Part shown: in pieces, positions 50,100 through 58,121 of the stretch | Position numbering within the stretch: the first letter of the stretch is position 1 | Layout of the letters: the number at the start of each line of letters is the position of its first letter | Source: Pseudalkalibacillus sp052246725 | GTDB lineage: Bacteria; Bacillota; Bacilli; Bacillales; Fictibacillaceae | Length of the DNA stretch: 64,000 nucleotides | NCBI GenBank assembly: GCA_052246725.1 | Contig: JBQQCL010000019.1 | Strand: one strand, 5' to 3' | The notes under the pieces: generated by a model | The model's input: only the letters and a program-made list of their open reading frames with translations | Databases searched by the model: none | Told to the model about the DNA's origin: nothing | Program-made: the position numbers and the translations under genes

Positions 50100-50915
50100 T
50101 CAATCCTGATCCGTTCTCTGCTCTTCAAACCAATTCACCGCAAAATCAACGGATTCTCTCTGTTTAAATAATTTGCAATGTGCAGAACCGACCTTGCCCT
50201 TCAGAATGTTTTCATTTACGTTTTCGAAAGCTTTTCCGATTTCCCCAAATGGATCATCATCGTAATCGATCTCCAGATAATTTTTCCATAGGCGTTTACC
50301 ATTTTCGATGATCGGCGCACCTCTTGACACGGTCTTTCGAACACCGGATCGATGCTCAGCAAGGTGAAAGGAAGTATGTGTATCGAAGTCAGTTCCTAAA
50401 AACAACACATATGCATCAAGTTCGTAAGCTTTTGCAATGGGCGACTGCTCTCCCAATCCATTATCAAGTGTATGGTTGTTGGTGATTACTTCAGCCTGTT
50501 TTCCCCATGCTGCAGCAGACATATTCGGATGGTAGCTTCGATAAACATCTGGATACGTCCTGAATTGTTCAGGAATGATCCCTAACCCTCTTGTTTTCGT
50601 CATTCTTGGATCGAATGCAGGCATTGTCTCCCTGATGGTTTCCCACCAATCCTTTGGAACAGGTGGATTTACCCAGTACGCGGGATCCGAGAGATCTGCC
50701 GAATGGGCTTGCATGATCAAGGTCCCTTTCGGAGTAATCGCGTCCATCAAAGCTTGAATGACGGCTTGCGATCCACCGCAAACCCACCCTAAAGACTTTA
50801 ATGAAGTGTGTACCATCAATGTCATACCTTCTTTTATCCCTAGTGTATGGAGATCTTTTTTCAGACTCTGTCTAGTCCTTGGTTGTTCTGTAATTTGTAT
50901 CTGTTTCTGTTCCAT
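50100..50915 (-). CDS. AAC(3)-family N-acetyltransferase (YokD-like)
   Basis: 271 residues, the length of B. subtilis YokD. Features of the Antibiotic_NAT fold: VHTSLKSLGWVCGGSQAVIQ, GTLIMQAHSADLSDP, RSYHPNMSAAAWGKQA and LFLGTDFDTHTSFHLAEHR. The family uses acetyl-CoA on aminoglycosides or other amines, but chromosomal Bacillus members often lack clear resistance activity, so no resistance should be inferred. A single gene, divergent from yhaX. Confidence 0.85.
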   Translation of the reverse strand: MEQKQIQITEQPRTRQSLKKDLHTLGIKEGMTLMVHTSLKSLGWVCGGSQAVIQALMDAITPKGTLIMQAHSADLSDPAYWVNPPVPKDWWETIRETMPAFDPRMTKTRGLGIIPEQFRTYPDVYRSYHPNMSAAAWGKQAEVITNNHTLDNGLGEQSPIAKAYELDAYVLFLGTDFDTHTSFHLAEHRSGVRKTVSRGAPIIENGKRLWKNYLEIDYDDDPFGEIGKAFENVNENILKGKVGSAHCKLFKQRESVDFAVNWFEEQRTDQD

Positions 50916-51040
50916 GGACGTGTTCCCCCTAAAATTTTCGCCATCCCACTATTTCGGTACGGAACCTTCAAATCCTGTCTTTATCATCAGTTCTATTCAT
51001 TTTCATTTTGTCATAGAGATGAGAAGAGGAGAAGTATAGA

Positions 51041-51916
51041 TTGGAGGGGATTATCCTGGTTTATCGACTACTTGCTTTAGACATCGACGGTACCCTGCTC
51101 AGGAGTAATTTCAGGATCGATCGTTCGACTAAAGAAGCGATTGATTATGTGAAAAACAAAGGGGTGTATGTCACCCTGGCAACAGGACGGAATTTTCCGT
51201 CCGCTCAAAAGATCGCCAAGGCATTGAAGCTTGATAGCATCCTCATTACCCATAATGGTGCTTTGATTGCTTCGTCAATTGATGAACCGCTCCATGAAGA
51301 ACGGATATCAGCCTATGATGTACGGAAAATCGTGCAAATTTTAGAAAAGTATGACGCACATATCCGCCTGCTTCATGAACGGTATTCTTTAGGGAACCAA
51401 GTACAACAGAAATCCCATATCGTTGCTAAAATGACGATGGGAATCGGGGACCCGTTATTCTATCCGGTAACCTTCACTGAAAAATTAAGTGATCATTTAG
51501 AGGAAAAACCGATGTCAGTGCCAAAGATTGATGTTCAATTTTTCAATGATGAAGAAAGGGAAGCGGCATATCAAGAATTGAAAGAAGAAATTGAGGGCGT
51601 CCAGATCACTGCTTCAACAAGATGCGATTTTGAAGTAATTCCTAAGTCGATCAACAAGGCTGTAGGTCTACAGATCCTTGGTAAGCATCTTGGGATTTCG
51701 ATGGATGAAATGGTCGCTGTCGGTGACTTTACGAATGATATAGAAATGATCCAGATGGCTGGACTAGGGGTGGCGATGGGGCAATCATCCGTGGACGTGA
51801 AAAATGCAGCAGATTGGGTGACACGTACGAATGAGCAGCACGGTGTTGGCTATTTGGTTCGAGAAGTCTTCCGAAGACAAATGAAGATGCAAATCGAACA
51901 ACCGATCGAAAATTGA
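51041..51916 (+). CDS. yhaX: Cof-type HAD phosphatase YhaX
   Basis: About 290 residues, class IIB HAD hydrolase: YRLLALDIDGTLLRSNF (nucleophile and acid Asp), VTLATGRNFPSAQK, the Lys in IPKSINKAVGLQIL and VAVGDFTNDIEMIQMAG (metal Asp). Very similar in its N-terminus to B. subtilis YhaX, a SigE gene. The start is peculiar: TTG 51041 has AGGAG nine bases upstream, but alignment favours CTG 51056, which has GGAGGGG six bases upstream. Physiological substrate unknown. Confidence 0.9.
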   Translation: MEGIILVYRLLALDIDGTLLRSNFRIDRSTKEAIDYVKNKGVYVTLATGRNFPSAQKIAKALKLDSILITHNGALIASSIDEPLHEERISAYDVRKIVQILEKYDAHIRLLHERYSLGNQVQQKSHIVAKMTMGIGDPLFYPVTFTEKLSDHLEEKPMSVPKIDVQFFNDEEREAAYQELKEEIEGVQITASTRCDFEVIPKSINKAVGLQILGKHLGISMDEMVAVGDFTNDIEMIQMAGLGVAMGQSSVDVKNAADWVTRTNEQHGVGYLVREVFRRQMKMQIEQPIEN

Positions 51917-51929
51917 TAAAGTGATGAAG

Positions 51930-51954
51930 GGGCTGAAGGGATCAGCCTCTTTTT
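51930..51954 (+). terminator. Terminator of yhaX
   Basis: GGCTGA (51931-51936) pairs with TCAGCC (51942-51947), extended outward with one mismatch, followed by TCTTTTT. The 90-bp element starts directly after it. Confidence 0.8.
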
Positions 51955-52108
51955 ACACTTAAAGAAAGTATAAAATACTTTCTTCAGTATAAGTGAACAA
52001 GCTGGCGGCTTCGGAAGCAATACACCGCACGAAGGAAAAGCAATTGCTTTTTCGAGGAACTAATGGAACAGCCTACGCCAAAGGCTTGGCTTTGCCAAGT
52101 TTTCTTTA
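51955..52108 (+). repeat. 90-bp element with an insertion of MITE-centre sequence
   Basis: Left part CACTTAAAGAAAGTATAAAA and right part GGCTTGGCTTTGCCAAGTTT are as usual. Between them are about 60 bases (GCTTCGGAAGCAATACACCG, CACGAAGGAAAAGC, TTTTTCGAGGAACT) that match the centre of MITE copies 1, 3 and 4 (GCTTCGGCAGCG, CGCACGAAGAAAATGC, TTTCGAGGAGTC). Confidence 0.75.
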
Positions 52109-52438
52109 GTTTGTTCTGGAAGGACTCTTCAAGGAACAAAAACCACCTTTTTGGACAAGTATTGTTAATATAATGTTACAAATATTACGAAACAGATATT
52201 CTTGTTCGTCTCGATCTTATTCTCGGCTTCATTTCTCTGATATTTCGACACTGTAACAAATGTCTATAATCCTTCTATAGCAATGGTTTTCATCTCATAA
52301 ACTAATTTGCACAAATTGATTTTGCGTATTTTGACGATATATCTCGACATTAAAATTGTTAAAATATCATATATTGAAAGGGTTTTCATCACTTTTTCAA
52401 GAAATAGTGAGGTGCATCTTAAATTTTGAAGGAGGATT
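52109..52438. other. dhaS upstream region with cre-like dyad
   Basis: No gene seen. TGAAAGGGTTTTCA at 52375-52388 fits the cre consensus except at one of the two central CG bases, and TTGACG occurs at 52331 without a well-spaced -10. Any promoter assignment would be a guess. Confidence 0.35.
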
Positions 52439-52441
52439 ATG

Positions 52442-53929
52442 ATGGAAAAAGTATTAGACGCTCAATTGAAGCCGAAAGTCGCTGAATTTCTGAATGGAAC
52501 GAAAAAATTGTTTATCAATGGGGAATGGGTTCCTTCTGCCTCTGGTAAAACTTTCAAAACATTAAATCCTTCCAACGGTGAAGTTCTCGCTGTCGTAAGT
52601 GAAGCGGAAAAAGAAGATGTCGATCGAGCTGTACGTGCTGCACGGAAAGCTTTTGACGAAGGTCCTTGGTCAAAGATGAGTGCTGCATCAAGAAGCCGAC
52701 TGATTTATAAGCTAGCAGATTTGATGGAAGAAAATAAAGAAGAATTAGCACAACTAGACACGCTTGATAACGGAAAACCAATCCGTGAAACGACAAATGC
52801 GGATGTACCGCTCGCAATTGAGCATTTCCGCTATTATGCTGGATGGGCTACTAAAATTGTCGGACAGACGATCCCGGTTTCCGGAAAGTTTTTCAACTAT
52901 ACACGCCATGAGCCGTTAGGGGTAGTTGGACAGATCATCCCTTGGAACTTCCCATTATTGATGGCAGCATGGAAAATGGGGGCAGCATTGGCAAGTGGAT
53001 GTACAATCGTATTGAAGCCTGCTGAGCAAACACCGCTTTCAGCACTCTACTTAGCTGAACTCATGCAAGAAGCTGGATTCCCTGAAGGTGTCGTGAACAT
53101 CGTCACTGGTTACGGTGAAACGACAGGTGGGCCAATCCTTGAGCATGAGATGGTCGACAAGATCGCCTTTACAGGTTCTACTGAAGTCGGAAAGCATATC
53201 ATGCGTACAGCAGCAAATGATCTTAAGCGCGTAACACTTGAACTTGGCGGTAAATCACCGAACATCATCCTTCCAGATGCGGACATGTCGAAGGCGGTTC
53301 CAGGTGCATTGTCCGGTATCATGTTCAATCAGGGACAAGTATGCTGTGCAGGATCCCGTCTCTTCATTCAGAAGAAGTCATTTGATAATGTTGTAGCAGA
53401 CCTTGTCTCTCATTCTGAAAAAATCAAACAAGGTATGGGTCTCGATCCTGATACAGAAATGGGACCTCTTGTTTCCGAAGAACAACATAATCGTGTATTA
53501 GGCTATATCGATAGAGGTAAGTCAGAAGGTGCAGAACTGTTGACTGGTGGTACGAAGCCTTATGATCAAGGTTACTTCGTTTCTCCGACAATCTTTGCTG
53601 ACGTAAATGACACGATGACGATTGCGAAGGAAGAAATCTTCGGTCCAGTCGTTGCTGCTATGCCATTTGAGGATTTGGATGAGGTTATCGATCGTGCCAA
53701 TAACTCTAATTACGGCCTTGCTGCTGGATTGTGGACTGAAAATGTCAAGAGTGCACACTATGTTGCAAACCGCTTAAAAGCAGGAACTGTTTGGGTGAAC
53801 TGCTATAACGCGTTTGATGCAGCATCACCATTCGGAGGATACAAGCAATCTGGTATCGGCCGTGAAATGGGCTCCTATGCACTTGATAACTACACTGAAG
53901 TGAAGAGTGTATGGATTGGCATGAGCTAA
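52442..53929 (+). CDS. dhaS: Aldehyde dehydrogenase (DhaS-like)
   Basis: 495 residues, strongly like B. subtilis DhaS. NAD-dependent oxidation of aldehydes to acids. Rossmann and active-site motifs: VVGQIIPWNFPLLMAAWK, FTGSTEVGKHIM, the Glu in VTLELGGKSPNI, and the catalytic Cys in FNQGQVCCAGSR, plus KEEIFGPVVAAMPF and SPFGGYKQSGIGREMG. I chose ATG 52442 with GGAGG six bases upstream over ATG 52439. Monocistronic with its own terminator. Confidence 0.93.
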   Translation: MEKVLDAQLKPKVAEFLNGTKKLFINGEWVPSASGKTFKTLNPSNGEVLAVVSEAEKEDVDRAVRAARKAFDEGPWSKMSAASRSRLIYKLADLMEENKEELAQLDTLDNGKPIRETTNADVPLAIEHFRYYAGWATKIVGQTIPVSGKFFNYTRHEPLGVVGQIIPWNFPLLMAAWKMGAALASGCTIVLKPAEQTPLSALYLAELMQEAGFPEGVVNIVTGYGETTGGPILEHEMVDKIAFTGSTEVGKHIMRTAANDLKRVTLELGGKSPNIILPDADMSKAVPGALSGIMFNQGQVCCAGSRLFIQKKSFDNVVADLVSHSEKIKQGMGLDPDTEMGPLVSEEQHNRVLGYIDRGKSEGAELLTGGTKPYDQGYFVSPTIFADVNDTMTIAKEEIFGPVVAAMPFEDLDEVIDRANNSNYGLAAGLWTENVKSAHYVANRLKAGTVWVNCYNAFDAASPFGGYKQSGIGREMGSYALDNYTEVKSVWIGMS

Positions 53930-53945
53930 GCAACTCCATAAAGGT

Positions 53946-53976
53946 ACGGGCTGGTCTATTGACCAGTCCGTTTTTT
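53946..53976 (+). terminator. Terminator of dhaS
   Basis: ACGGGCTGGTC (53946-53955), short loop, GACCAGTCCGT (53961-53971), then TTTTT. Confidence 0.88.
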
Positions 53977-54008
53977 ATCAGCTCTTTTTATAGGTCTAAA
54001 GTAACAAC

Positions 54009-54102
54009 TTGCTCAAGGTAAGGGTGAAATTGCTCAAGCTGAGGATGAATTTGCTCAATTTTGGGAATGAAATTGCTCAAGCAGAGCTCAAAACACCTCA
54101 AG
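54009..54102. repeat. Degenerate 21-bp array (TTGCTCAA keyword)
   Basis: TTGCTCAA at 54009, 54030, 54051 and 54073 (spacing 21-22), with decayed units at about 54086 and 54095. The filler between copies is not conserved. It lies in the gap between the dhaS terminator and cccB. Confidence 0.8.
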
Positions 54103-54192
54103 TCAGCTAAATTCACTTCAATGGAAAAATCATGTTTTATATATAGGATTTAGGGGAAAATGAGAACATCAAAATAATAGTGGGGTGTTCAA

Positions 54193-54537
54193 ATGTTGCG
54201 ATTCTTATCAATTCTTGCCTTTTCATTATTGCTTGTAGCTGGACTAGCTGCCTGTGGTGGTGGTGGAGATGAGAACGGAGCGAATGAAGGAGATGGCGGA
54301 GGCGATTCTGTTGATGTTGCAGCTGCTGAGAAAACGTTTAACCAAAATTGCGCTTCCTGTCATGGACAAAACCTTGAAGGTAGAGGAAACGCTCCATCTC
54401 TTGAAACAGTTGGAAAAGACATGAGTCAGGAACAAGTTCTTCAAAAAATCAAAAACGGCGGCGGTGGAATGCCTGCAGGTTTGATTGAAGGGGAAGAAGC
54501 TGAAAATGTTGCAGCTTGGCTTGCGACAATGAAATAA
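54193..54537 (+). CDS. cccB: Cytochrome c-551 lipoprotein
   Basis: 114 residues. A lipoprotein signal with lipobox AGLAAC (Cys21), a Gly/Asp/Glu linker, then a one-heme class I cytochrome c: CASCH at 53-57 and the axial Met93 in GGMPAGL. Membrane-anchored electron carrier on the outer face, as in B. subtilis CccB. B. subtilis cccB is far away on the chromosome, so this placement differs. Terminator 18 bases after the stop. Confidence 0.92.
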   Translation: MLRFLSILAFSLLLVAGLAACGGGGDENGANEGDGGGDSVDVAAAEKTFNQNCASCHGQNLEGRGNAPSLETVGKDMSQEQVLQKIKNGGGGMPAGLIEGEEAENVAAWLATMK

Positions 54538-54554
54538 CCACATACTTAAATCCA

Positions 54555-54602
54555 CAATGACCTTGTAGGAGAGAAACCAACCTGCATAGGTCATTGTTTT
54601 TT
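54555..54602 (+). terminator. Terminator of cccB
   Basis: CAATGACC (54555-54562) pairs with GGTCATTG (54589-54596), with an inner TGTAGG/CCTGCA stem, followed by TTTTTT. Confidence 0.85.
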
Positions 54603-54674
54603 GGTAAAGGGTGTTATTCCTATAATAAGGACTGGGGAAAAATACTCGCTTGCTGGCTGGCAAATCAGTCCGTA

Positions 54675-55175
54675 CTAGATGTATCCGTTCAATTGACAGA
54701 GAAAAAGCGCATATCCTAGTTCACCGTCATGAATCTTTCCGTCCCGTATGGATTTTAAAACATCCTTGAGCGGCATCTGGATGACCTCGATTTCCTCATC
54801 TTCATCGAGCTTTTGGCTGCCAAAGTTCTTGATTGAACTTGTGAAAAACAGATGTGAAAACCGGTTAGTAAAGTACGGTTGAGGATGGTAGGTTCCCAAA
54901 TATGTAAGTTGATCGACGGTTATCCCTGTTTCTTCATCCAATTCTCGTTTTGCCCCATTTTCAGGTTGCTCCCCATGTTCGAGCCCACCCCCGGGCAACT
55001 CGAAGGTCTGTTGATCCATTTGGTGTCTGAATTGCCTCACAAGGGTAAGGTTCCCTTCGTGGAAGACAACAACTGCAACAGAAGCAGCTTCTGATTCTTC
55101 AATAAAAAGAGATCCTGATTTTGTCTCAAATACAGTAGAATCTCGATGTTCAAGCAATGCTTTTCGAAAATTCAT
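54675..55175 (-). CDS. nudF: NUDIX hydrolase, ADP-ribose pyrophosphatase type
   Basis: 166 residues. Complete NUDIX box GGGLEHGEQPENGAKRELDE then ETGITV. The YHPQPYFTNRFSHLFF segment is in the position of the substrate loop of ADP-ribose pyrophosphatases. The enzyme would cleave ADP-ribose or similar nucleotides. Shorter than B. subtilis NudF (185), so the symbol is by family. The start ATG 55175 has GGGAGG upstream; the region before it carries the TACGGCC array. Confidence 0.75.
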   Translation of the reverse strand: MNFRKALLEHRDSTVFETKSGSLFIEESEAASVAVVVFHEGNLTLVRQFRHQMDQQTFELPGGGLEHGEQPENGAKRELDEETGITVDQLTYLGTYHPQPYFTNRFSHLFFTSSIKNFGSQKLDEDEEIEVIQMPLKDVLKSIRDGKIHDGELGYALFLCQLNGYI

Positions 55176-55192
55176 ATCCTGCCTCCCTCTGA

Positions 55193-55310
55193 TACGGCCG
55201 ATTATGCAGTTTTTACGGCCAAACTTGGCTTTTTATACAGCCGAAAGACATTGACGTCTTTACGGCCAAGAAACAGCTTCTTACGGTTAAAACAAGCGGT
55301 TTATCGGCCA
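55193..55310. repeat. Degenerate 21-bp array (TACGGCCAA keyword)
   Basis: TACGGCC-type words at 55193, 55214, 55236 (TACAGCC), 55261, 55282 (TACGGTT) and 55302 (ATCGGCC): spacing 20-25. It lies upstream of nudF. Confidence 0.75.
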
Positions 55311-55378
55311 ACCGACCCTATTCTTCAAAAATCGCCACGCTCATGTGGCCGTCAACCAGCCTTAATTCTTTTATCGGA

Positions 55379-55466
55379 TAAAGAAAACTTGGCACAGCCA
55401 AGCCCTAGCGTAGGCTGAGCCTTAGTTGCCCTTATATTGAAGAAAGTATTTATACTTTCTTTAAAT
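55379..55466 (-). repeat. 90-bp element, isolated inverted copy
   Basis: Read on the minus strand it starts TTTAAAGAAAGTATAAATAC next to the T-run of the yhzD terminator and ends CCAAGTTTTCTTTATCC at 55379. The inner hairpin is CTTGGC-TGT-GCCAAG. Confidence 0.82.
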
Positions 55467-55471
55467 ATTAG

Positions 55472-55498
55472 AAAAACGGCACCATGAATAGATGCCGC
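55472..55498 (-). terminator. Terminator of yhzD
   Basis: On the minus strand CGGCAT (55497-55492), loop, GTGCCG (about 55482-55477), followed by TTTTTC. The 90-bp element lies directly beyond. Confidence 0.65.
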
Positions 55499-55509
55499 CT
55501 TCGTATGTG

Positions 55510-55695
55510 TCATCGATGGAATAAGACGAGTTCTCCAGAAGGGGAGGTGACTCGGCTTGTGTGATTCTCATAATCATTGTCTGCCAGTATATCTTGCCCG
55601 ATCTTTTTAGCCTCATTGTTGTCAGCTGCTTCAAAGGATTCTTCGTAAATCTTTTCACCCTTATTATCAAAAACGGTTATGATGTACATTTTCAT
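55510..55695 (-). CDS. yhzD: YhzD-family small protein
   Basis: 61 residues, the same length as B. subtilis YhzD. The segments MYIITVFDNKGEKIYEESFE, ADNNEAKKIGQDIL and the C-terminal SPSGELVLFHR match the family as I recall it. The role is unknown. AAGGAGG lies 13 bases before ATG 55695. The overlapping minus-strand frame 55461-55670 is rejected. It keeps its usual place near the yha genes. Confidence 0.8.
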   Translation of the reverse strand: MKMYIITVFDNKGEKIYEESFEAADNNEAKKIGQDILADNDYENHTSRVTSPSGELVLFHR

Positions 55696-55835
55696 GTGGA
55701 TTTCTCAACCTCCTTTTCCAGCTTATATTCTAGATACTTTCCGAATCTCCTTCTTGTTAATTATTTGGCTAACCCGAAAAAACGATGAAACTTTTTTACC
55801 GGGCAACCGTTATATAGGTGAGGGGGAATGAAACC

Positions 55836-56735
55836 GTGAGTTTACATATTGAAAACGTGACGAAAAATTTTGGTGGCTTCACTGCTGTTGATAATGTCTC
55901 ATTCCATATACCTGAACATCAAATATTCGGCCTATTAGGGGCGAATGGTGCAGGGAAAACGACAACATTCAGAATGGTGATCGGATTATTGACACCGACA
56001 GCCGGGGACATCAGATGGAATGATCAACCATTGTCCCAAAAGGATTCGCATCTGATCGGCTATCTGCCGGAAGAACGCGGACTTTATCCAAGTCTGAAAG
56101 TTTCCGATCAATTACTCTATTTGGGCCGTCTGAAAGGGATGAAGAAATCAGAGATTGTGCCGCAAATGAAAAAGTGGCTTGAACGTTTCAAGGTGCCAGA
56201 ATATGAAAATAAAAAAGTTGAAGAGCTGTCAAAGGGTAATCAACAAAAAATCCAGTTCATAGCTGCTGTGCTCCACAAGCCGAAAATCCTGATCCTCGAT
56301 GAACCGTTTAGTGGACTTGATCCGGTGAATGTCGAGATGTTGAAGGAAGCTGTCCTTGAGTTGAAAAAGGAAGGGACGACGATTGTGTTTTCGAGCCATC
56401 GGATGGAGCATGTGGAGGAGCTTTGTGAACATCTATGCATCCTTCATAAAGGGAGTCCAGTCGTACATGGATCATTGAAAGAAGTGAAACGATCTTTCGG
56501 CAAAAAGAATGTGACTGTCTATGCTGATTTTGATCTAAGCTATCTTAAGGACATTCCAGGTGTTGTCCGTTATAAGCAGGTGCCTGAAGGCGTACATCTT
56601 CAAGTCGAGAATGAAGATATATCACAAAAGATCTTCGATAGCATCAATCGTAAAGGATTTGTCCGTAAATTCGAACTTGAGGAACCATCGTTGAATGACA
56701 TCTTTATCGAAAAAGTAGGTGCTTCTTATGAATAA
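55836..56735 (+). CDS. yhaQ: ABC transporter ATPase YhaQ (NatA-like)
   Basis: 299 residues from GTG 55836, with GAGGGGG nine bases upstream; GTG 55818 in frame has no site. Walker A GANGAGKTT, signature LSKGNQQKIQF, Walker B ILILDEPFSGLD, H-loop SSHRME, and a C-terminal extension (about 225-299) of the NatA type. It pairs with YhaP, whose gene overlaps it by eight bases. NatAB exports sodium in B. subtilis; the substrate of YhaQP is not known. Confidence 0.92.
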   Translation: MSLHIENVTKNFGGFTAVDNVSFHIPEHQIFGLLGANGAGKTTTFRMVIGLLTPTAGDIRWNDQPLSQKDSHLIGYLPEERGLYPSLKVSDQLLYLGRLKGMKKSEIVPQMKKWLERFKVPEYENKKVEELSKGNQQKIQFIAAVLHKPKILILDEPFSGLDPVNVEMLKEAVLELKKEGTTIVFSSHRMEHVEELCEHLCILHKGSPVVHGSLKEVKRSFGKKNVTVYADFDLSYLKDIPGVVRYKQVPEGVHLQVENEDISQKIFDSINRKGFVRKFELEEPSLNDIFIEKVGASYE

Positions 56736-57999
56736 GCTTTGGATCGTGATGTTACATACGTATAAAACGAGAATTCGATCGAAAGCGTTTATTTTGACAA
56801 CGGTTGCTTCACTTTTGCTTATTCTAGGACTAACGAACATGCAGACAATCGTCAATACGTTCAATGGCGATGACGAAGACAAGAAGCAAGTGGCTGTACT
56901 TGATGAGTCAGGCAGCTTTTATGAGTTATTGAAGCAACAGGTTGACACTACATCTGATGACATCGAATTGACAAAAACCAATCAGAGTGAAAAAGAAGCA
57001 GAAGAAAGTGTCCTGGATGGGGATTACAATGCACTTTTATACCTTGAAAAGAACGAAGAAGGTTTGCCAGAAGGGGTGCTAAAGACAGCAAGCGTCCCTG
57101 AGGCCGGGTGGATCAGCAATATCGAAACTAACCTTCAGCAGACGAAAGTGATGATTGCGACACAGCAGTTAGGTGTGGATCCTGCTGAATTGACCAGCTT
57201 ATATGAACCTGTTTCATTTGAAAAAGCGTCCCTGGAAGAAGGGGCCAAGACCGAAGAAGAACTGAATCAAGCGCGATCAATCGTTTATGTGCTTTTATTT
57301 GTCATCTATTTTGCGGTTATTTTCTATGGAAGCATGATCGCAACAGAAGTGGCGACCGAAAAATCATCAAGGGTGATGGAAATCCTGATTTCAAGCGTTT
57401 CACCTGTCAAACAGATGTTTGGAAAGATATTCGGGATTGCGCTTTTAGGGATGACACAGTTTTTCCTGATCTTTCTTGTCGGATTCTTATCGATAAAATA
57501 TGGACCTTCCAATGGAGAGGAATCAACACAGTCTCCGACGGATTTCACGTCCTTCATCCAGATCGACCAGCTTCCGATTTCTACAGTCGTCTATGCAATC
57601 ATATTCTTCCTGTTAGGGTTCCTTTTATATGCGACACTCCTCGCGATGCTCGGTTCCTTAGTGAATAAGGTGGAAGAAGCCAATCAGGTGATTACACCGG
57701 TCATTCTGATTATTGTCGTCGCATTCATGGGGGCGATGTCAGGGCTTGGGAACCCTGAAGCCGGCTTTGTTACTATCATGTCATATATCCCATTCTTCAC
57801 ACCGATGATCATGTTCTTAAGAGTAGGGATGCTCAATATCCCTGCATGGGAAGTTATGCTCGGCATCCTCATTCTGATCGTAACGATTGGCGTTTTCGCA
57901 GTCATAGCTGCCAAGGTCTATCGTGGTGGTGTGCTCATGTATGGCAATGCAACCAGTTTCAAAAATTTCAAGAAAGCAATACAATTGACGAAAAAATAG
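56728..57999 (+). CDS. yhaP: ABC transporter permease YhaP (NatB-like)
   Basis: 423 residues. ABC2-type membrane protein: a first helix at about 15-35, a large external domain (about 45-185), then five helices, with FYGSMIATEVATEKSSRVME and ILISSVSPVKQMFGK the coupling segment. ATG 56728 overlaps the yhaQ stop and has AGGTG seven bases upstream. It works with YhaQ in one exporter; the operon ends in the following terminator. Confidence 0.92.
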   Translation: MNKLWIVMLHTYKTRIRSKAFILTTVASLLLILGLTNMQTIVNTFNGDDEDKKQVAVLDESGSFYELLKQQVDTTSDDIELTKTNQSEKEAEESVLDGDYNALLYLEKNEEGLPEGVLKTASVPEAGWISNIETNLQQTKVMIATQQLGVDPAELTSLYEPVSFEKASLEEGAKTEEELNQARSIVYVLLFVIYFAVIFYGSMIATEVATEKSSRVMEILISSVSPVKQMFGKIFGIALLGMTQFFLIFLVGFLSIKYGPSNGEESTQSPTDFTSFIQIDQLPISTVVYAIIFFLLGFLLYATLLAMLGSLVNKVEEANQVITPVILIIVVAFMGAMSGLGNPEAGFVTIMSYIPFFTPMIMFLRVGMLNIPAWEVMLGILILIVTIGVFAVIAAKVYRGGVLMYGNATSFKNFKKAIQLTKK

Positions 58000-58010
58000 A
58001 AACATCCAAA

Positions 58011-58044
58011 GGCTCTATCACTTCATCGGTGGTAGGGTCTTTTT
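58011..58044 (+). terminator. Terminator of yhaQP
   Basis: GGCTCTATCAC (58011-58021) pairs with GTGGTAGGGTC (58029-58039) with three G-T pairs, then TTTTT. Confidence 0.75.
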
Positions 58045-58121
58045 CTATATCTTATAACGAACAAACGCTCGTATGGATATGGTAAAATAGCAATAAGGAT
58101 CTCACTTGGAGGAAGGATGAG

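Noticed and set aside
55461..55670. 69-residue minus-strand frame overlapping yhzD
   Set aside because: It is out of frame with the recognised YhzD protein, lacks a ribosome site and runs into the terminator.
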